The position numbers and the translations under genes were made by a program. Below, piece after piece: positions 13,023-14,576 of a stretch of DNA of 14,576 nucleotides. Source of the DNA: Planctomycetaceae bacterium (GTDB lineage Bacteria > Planctomycetota > Planctomycetia > Pirellulales > Pirellulaceae). Within the stretch, counting starts at the first letter, position 1, and the number at the start of each line of letters is the position of its first letter. The notes beneath the pieces are model-generated. The model had not been told where the DNA came from. It worked only from the letters and a program-made list of their open reading frames with translations, and did not search any database. The stretch is from NCBI GenBank assembly GCA_024642765.1, contig JAHEAM010000033.1:1-14576 (forward strand), in the 5' to 3' direction.

Positions 13023-13107
13023 CCTGCCGAGACAATTGCATTCGTTTTCGTTTTGGCCGAGCAAAATACATCCCTAAAAACAATGGCCTAAGCGTTAGTT
13101 TTTAACC

Positions 13108-14061
13108 TCAGGACAAGCCAGCTAGTTTTTTCGTTTCCTCAATCCCTCGCATACCTGCCGTTGCTCCAAGGCCTGTGACGCAACACGCGCCACAGGCGGC
13201 TGCAAATTTCCCTGCTTCTGCAAGTGACATTTCCTTCAAAACGCCAGTCAATAGCCCCGCAAAGAACGCATCGCCTGCTCCAGTCGAATCAATAATTGGG
13301 CCTGGCGGTTTAACGGTTGCGACTTCAATCAACTCGCCATCAACTCCGCTCAATAGCGCGCCTTTTGCTCCAAGCTTGATACCCAATACGCCGCGCATAC
13401 CACATTTTCGGTAAAGAGCTAAAATATCCTGAGGATGGTTCAACCCCGTTTGTTTCATCGCCTCACCAAGGCTTGGCACATAGAAATCTAAAAAGGGTAG
13501 GGCGGGGGTCAAACGGTTGAGACTTCCTCCATCGCCCGCAGTATCCAACGCAGTCAAACATCCGGCTTTTTGAACTGCATCCAAAACGTCCGGCAAGTCA
13601 CCTTCCAATTCGGGCAACAACGAAAAATACCCAAGCAACATTGCGCGGCACTCAGCGAAAAAGCTCATTCGGCTCATGAACACGTCGCGATTCAGCCGCT
13701 TAGGGGCTCCCTGACAGTGTGCGAAACTTCGTTGGCCACTACTATCGATCATCACCACGGTGGTGCTGGTCGGCATGTCGGGGTGTTCCAGCAAAAACTC
13801 CGTTTCGATTCCATTGTTGTGCAATTGGCTTCGGACAACCCGGCCCCATTCGTCATGGCCAACGTAGGTGAACACAGCGGTCCGCAAACCCATCCGAGAA
13901 AACACTGTCCCCGAATTGCATACAATACCTCCCGTCGCCGCGACAATTGGCTCAACCGAAAATAATCGATCTGCCCCAATCGGCTGTTCCAAATCAATCG
14001 GTTTGACCAGAATATCTACAGTACACGAACCACAAACAACGCAATCAAACTTTTTACTCAT
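13108..14061 (-). CDS. PfkB-family carbohydrate kinase
   Basis: An ATP-dependent sugar or nucleoside kinase of the ribokinase/PfkB fold. The ATG at 14061 (MSKKFDCVVCGSCTVDILV) is chosen; an in-frame TTG five codons upstream is less likely. The 317-residue length is normal. The N-terminal sugar-binding region has VAATGGIVCNSG (about 41-52) and GLRTAVFTYVGHDEWG (about 59-74). The C-terminal signature DSTGAGDAFFAG spans residues 258-269, with Asp264 as catalytic base and GAG as anion hole. GIKLGAKGALL matches the strand before it. The substrate cannot be fixed from sequence. The start lies 22 bp from the start of the divergent aldolase-like gene, suggesting a shared pathway such as phosphorylation and cleavage of a sugar; this is inference. 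No clear ribosome binding site is visible. Confidence 0.92.
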   Translation of the reverse strand: MSKKFDCVVCGSCTVDILVKPIDLEQPIGADRLFSVEPIVAATGGIVCNSGTVFSRMGLRTAVFTYVGHDEWGRVVRSQLHNNGIETEFLLEHPDMPTSTTVVMIDSSGQRSFAHCQGAPKRLNRDVFMSRMSFFAECRAMLLGYFSLLPELEGDLPDVLDAVQKAGCLTALDTAGDGGSLNRLTPALPFLDFYVPSLGEAMKQTGLNHPQDILALYRKCGMRGVLGIKLGAKGALLSGVDGELIEVATVKPPGPIIDSTGAGDAFFAGLLTGVLKEMSLAEAGKFAAACGACCVTGLGATAGMRGIEETKKLAGLS

Positions 14062-14083
14062 TTCAACCAACTGCAATTCCGCT

Positions 14084-14576
14084 ATGACTCAAAAAACACT
14101 TAACGAAAAACTTCACCATTTCGCCACCAACCCAAGCTGTCGCGATTTTATTCTAGCCGACGCCAAAGACCCAGACATGGCCTTCGGTATTTCAGCCACG
14201 GGAGCGGACACTGTCGTTTCCGCCAACAACCGCAAGACCTTTCGGTCGCTGGAAGAATTTCGTAGCTCGATTCGCCAAATCGTCGCGCAGGGTTATATTG
14301 ACATTATGTTGATGAGCGCGAGTTCCAACGCAATGCTTAACATCCAAGAAGACTTATTTGCCGCGAGCCACGTCACGCCTGCCGTTCGCATGAACGATTC
14401 GACAGATATTTGGTGTCCCAATAGCGGAGCCTACACACGCGAGCCCTCTATCCCGTTTCGGTCGACAACGATTGAGCATGCACGCTATGGGCAACTTGAC
14501 AGCGCGGCAAATAAGCGCGGGTCAAAAACGGAGCTTGGCCTCTATTCCATTACGTTCAACAATTGTTCACAACTTG
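14084..14576 (+). CDS. Aldolase-like (probable TIM-barrel) protein, 3' end outside the window
   Basis: From the ATG at 14084 the frame stays open to the window edge (164 codons). It begins MTQKTLNEKLHHFA and includes FILADAKDPDMAFGISATG (about 22-40), YIDIMLMSASSNAML (about 72-86), SHVTPAVRMNDSTDIW (about 95-110) and ELGLYSITFNN near the edge. The ADAKDPDMAFG and DIMLMSAS blocks look like barrel strands with active-site-type loops. The sequence resembles a family of uncharacterised aldolase-like proteins that I associate with planctomycetes, sometimes near PfkB kinases; I am not sure of the exact family. The catalytic lysine, if any, would lie beyond the edge. No Shine-Dalgarno precedes the ATG (GCAATTCCGCT-ATG). 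Divergent with the kinase gene at a 22-bp distance. Confidence 0.75.
   Translation, partial: MTQKTLNEKLHHFATNPSCRDFILADAKDPDMAFGISATGADTVVSANNRKTFRSLEEFRSSIRQIVAQGYIDIMLMSASSNAMLNIQEDLFAASHVTPAVRMNDSTDIWCPNSGAYTREPSIPFRSTTIEHARYGQLDSAANKRGSKTELGLYSITFNNCSQL

Overview
This window looks like chromosomal DNA from a planctomycete, most likely of the Pirellulales. The main clue is the gene at 5465-8080. It has the N-terminal layout typical of planctomycete Ser/Thr-kinase-like proteins: a short helical module ending in a 'GQLTEWQAKSLLAGR..L.IGSYVLLE' style stretch, a kinase fold, one membrane helix and a long extracytoplasmic part. Weak Shine-Dalgarno sites, moderate GC and acidic or low-complexity small proteins also fit. 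The assignment is inference from family style, not from a database search.

Layout. Positions 1-11316 are almost entirely minus-strand genes. Read in transcription order they are korA-korB (2-oxoacid:ferredoxin oxidoreductase, gamma/alpha fusion plus beta subunit), a membrane-anchored pseudokinase, argC and argJ (arginine biosynthesis), a gene-free but highly structured 570-bp gap, a very acidic 96-residue protein, a strong intrinsic terminator, and ileS, whose 3' end runs off the left edge. Plus-strand genes begin at 11605: ndk, an fmdB-type zinc-ribbon protein with a charged tail, and a small gene that looks frameshifted (12705-12916). A minus-strand PfkB-type sugar kinase follows. Divergent from it, with only 22 bp between the start codons, is a plus-strand gene that resembles an aldolase-like (TIM-barrel) family and runs off the right edge.

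How the genes may work together. KorAB interconverts 2-oxoglutarate and succinyl-CoA with ferredoxin. ArgC and ArgJ use glutamate-derived intermediates, so the korAB-pseudokinase-argCJ run touches the 2-oxoglutarate/glutamate node. The pseudokinase ends 8 bp before argC and is probably co-transcribed with it; it lacks the catalytic lysine, the HRD aspartate and a normal DFG motif, so it is more likely a scaffold or sensor than an enzyme. The PfkB/aldolase-like divergent pair suggests a sugar-phosphate route that I cannot specify.

No CRISPR array, insertion sequence, prophage, tRNA or rRNA was found. The most interesting non-textbook signals are (1) an IleRS with a four-cysteine zinc-ribbon-like insertion directly before KMSKS, (2) the pseudokinase locked to the arg genes, (3) the structured intergenic region at 2746-2866 with strand-specific G-U pairs and a U tract at each end, (4) two inverted repeats of the same architecture about 40 bp upstream of ileS and of the pseudokinase gene, and (5) a clearly protein-like reading frame at 12740-12916 with no start of its own.
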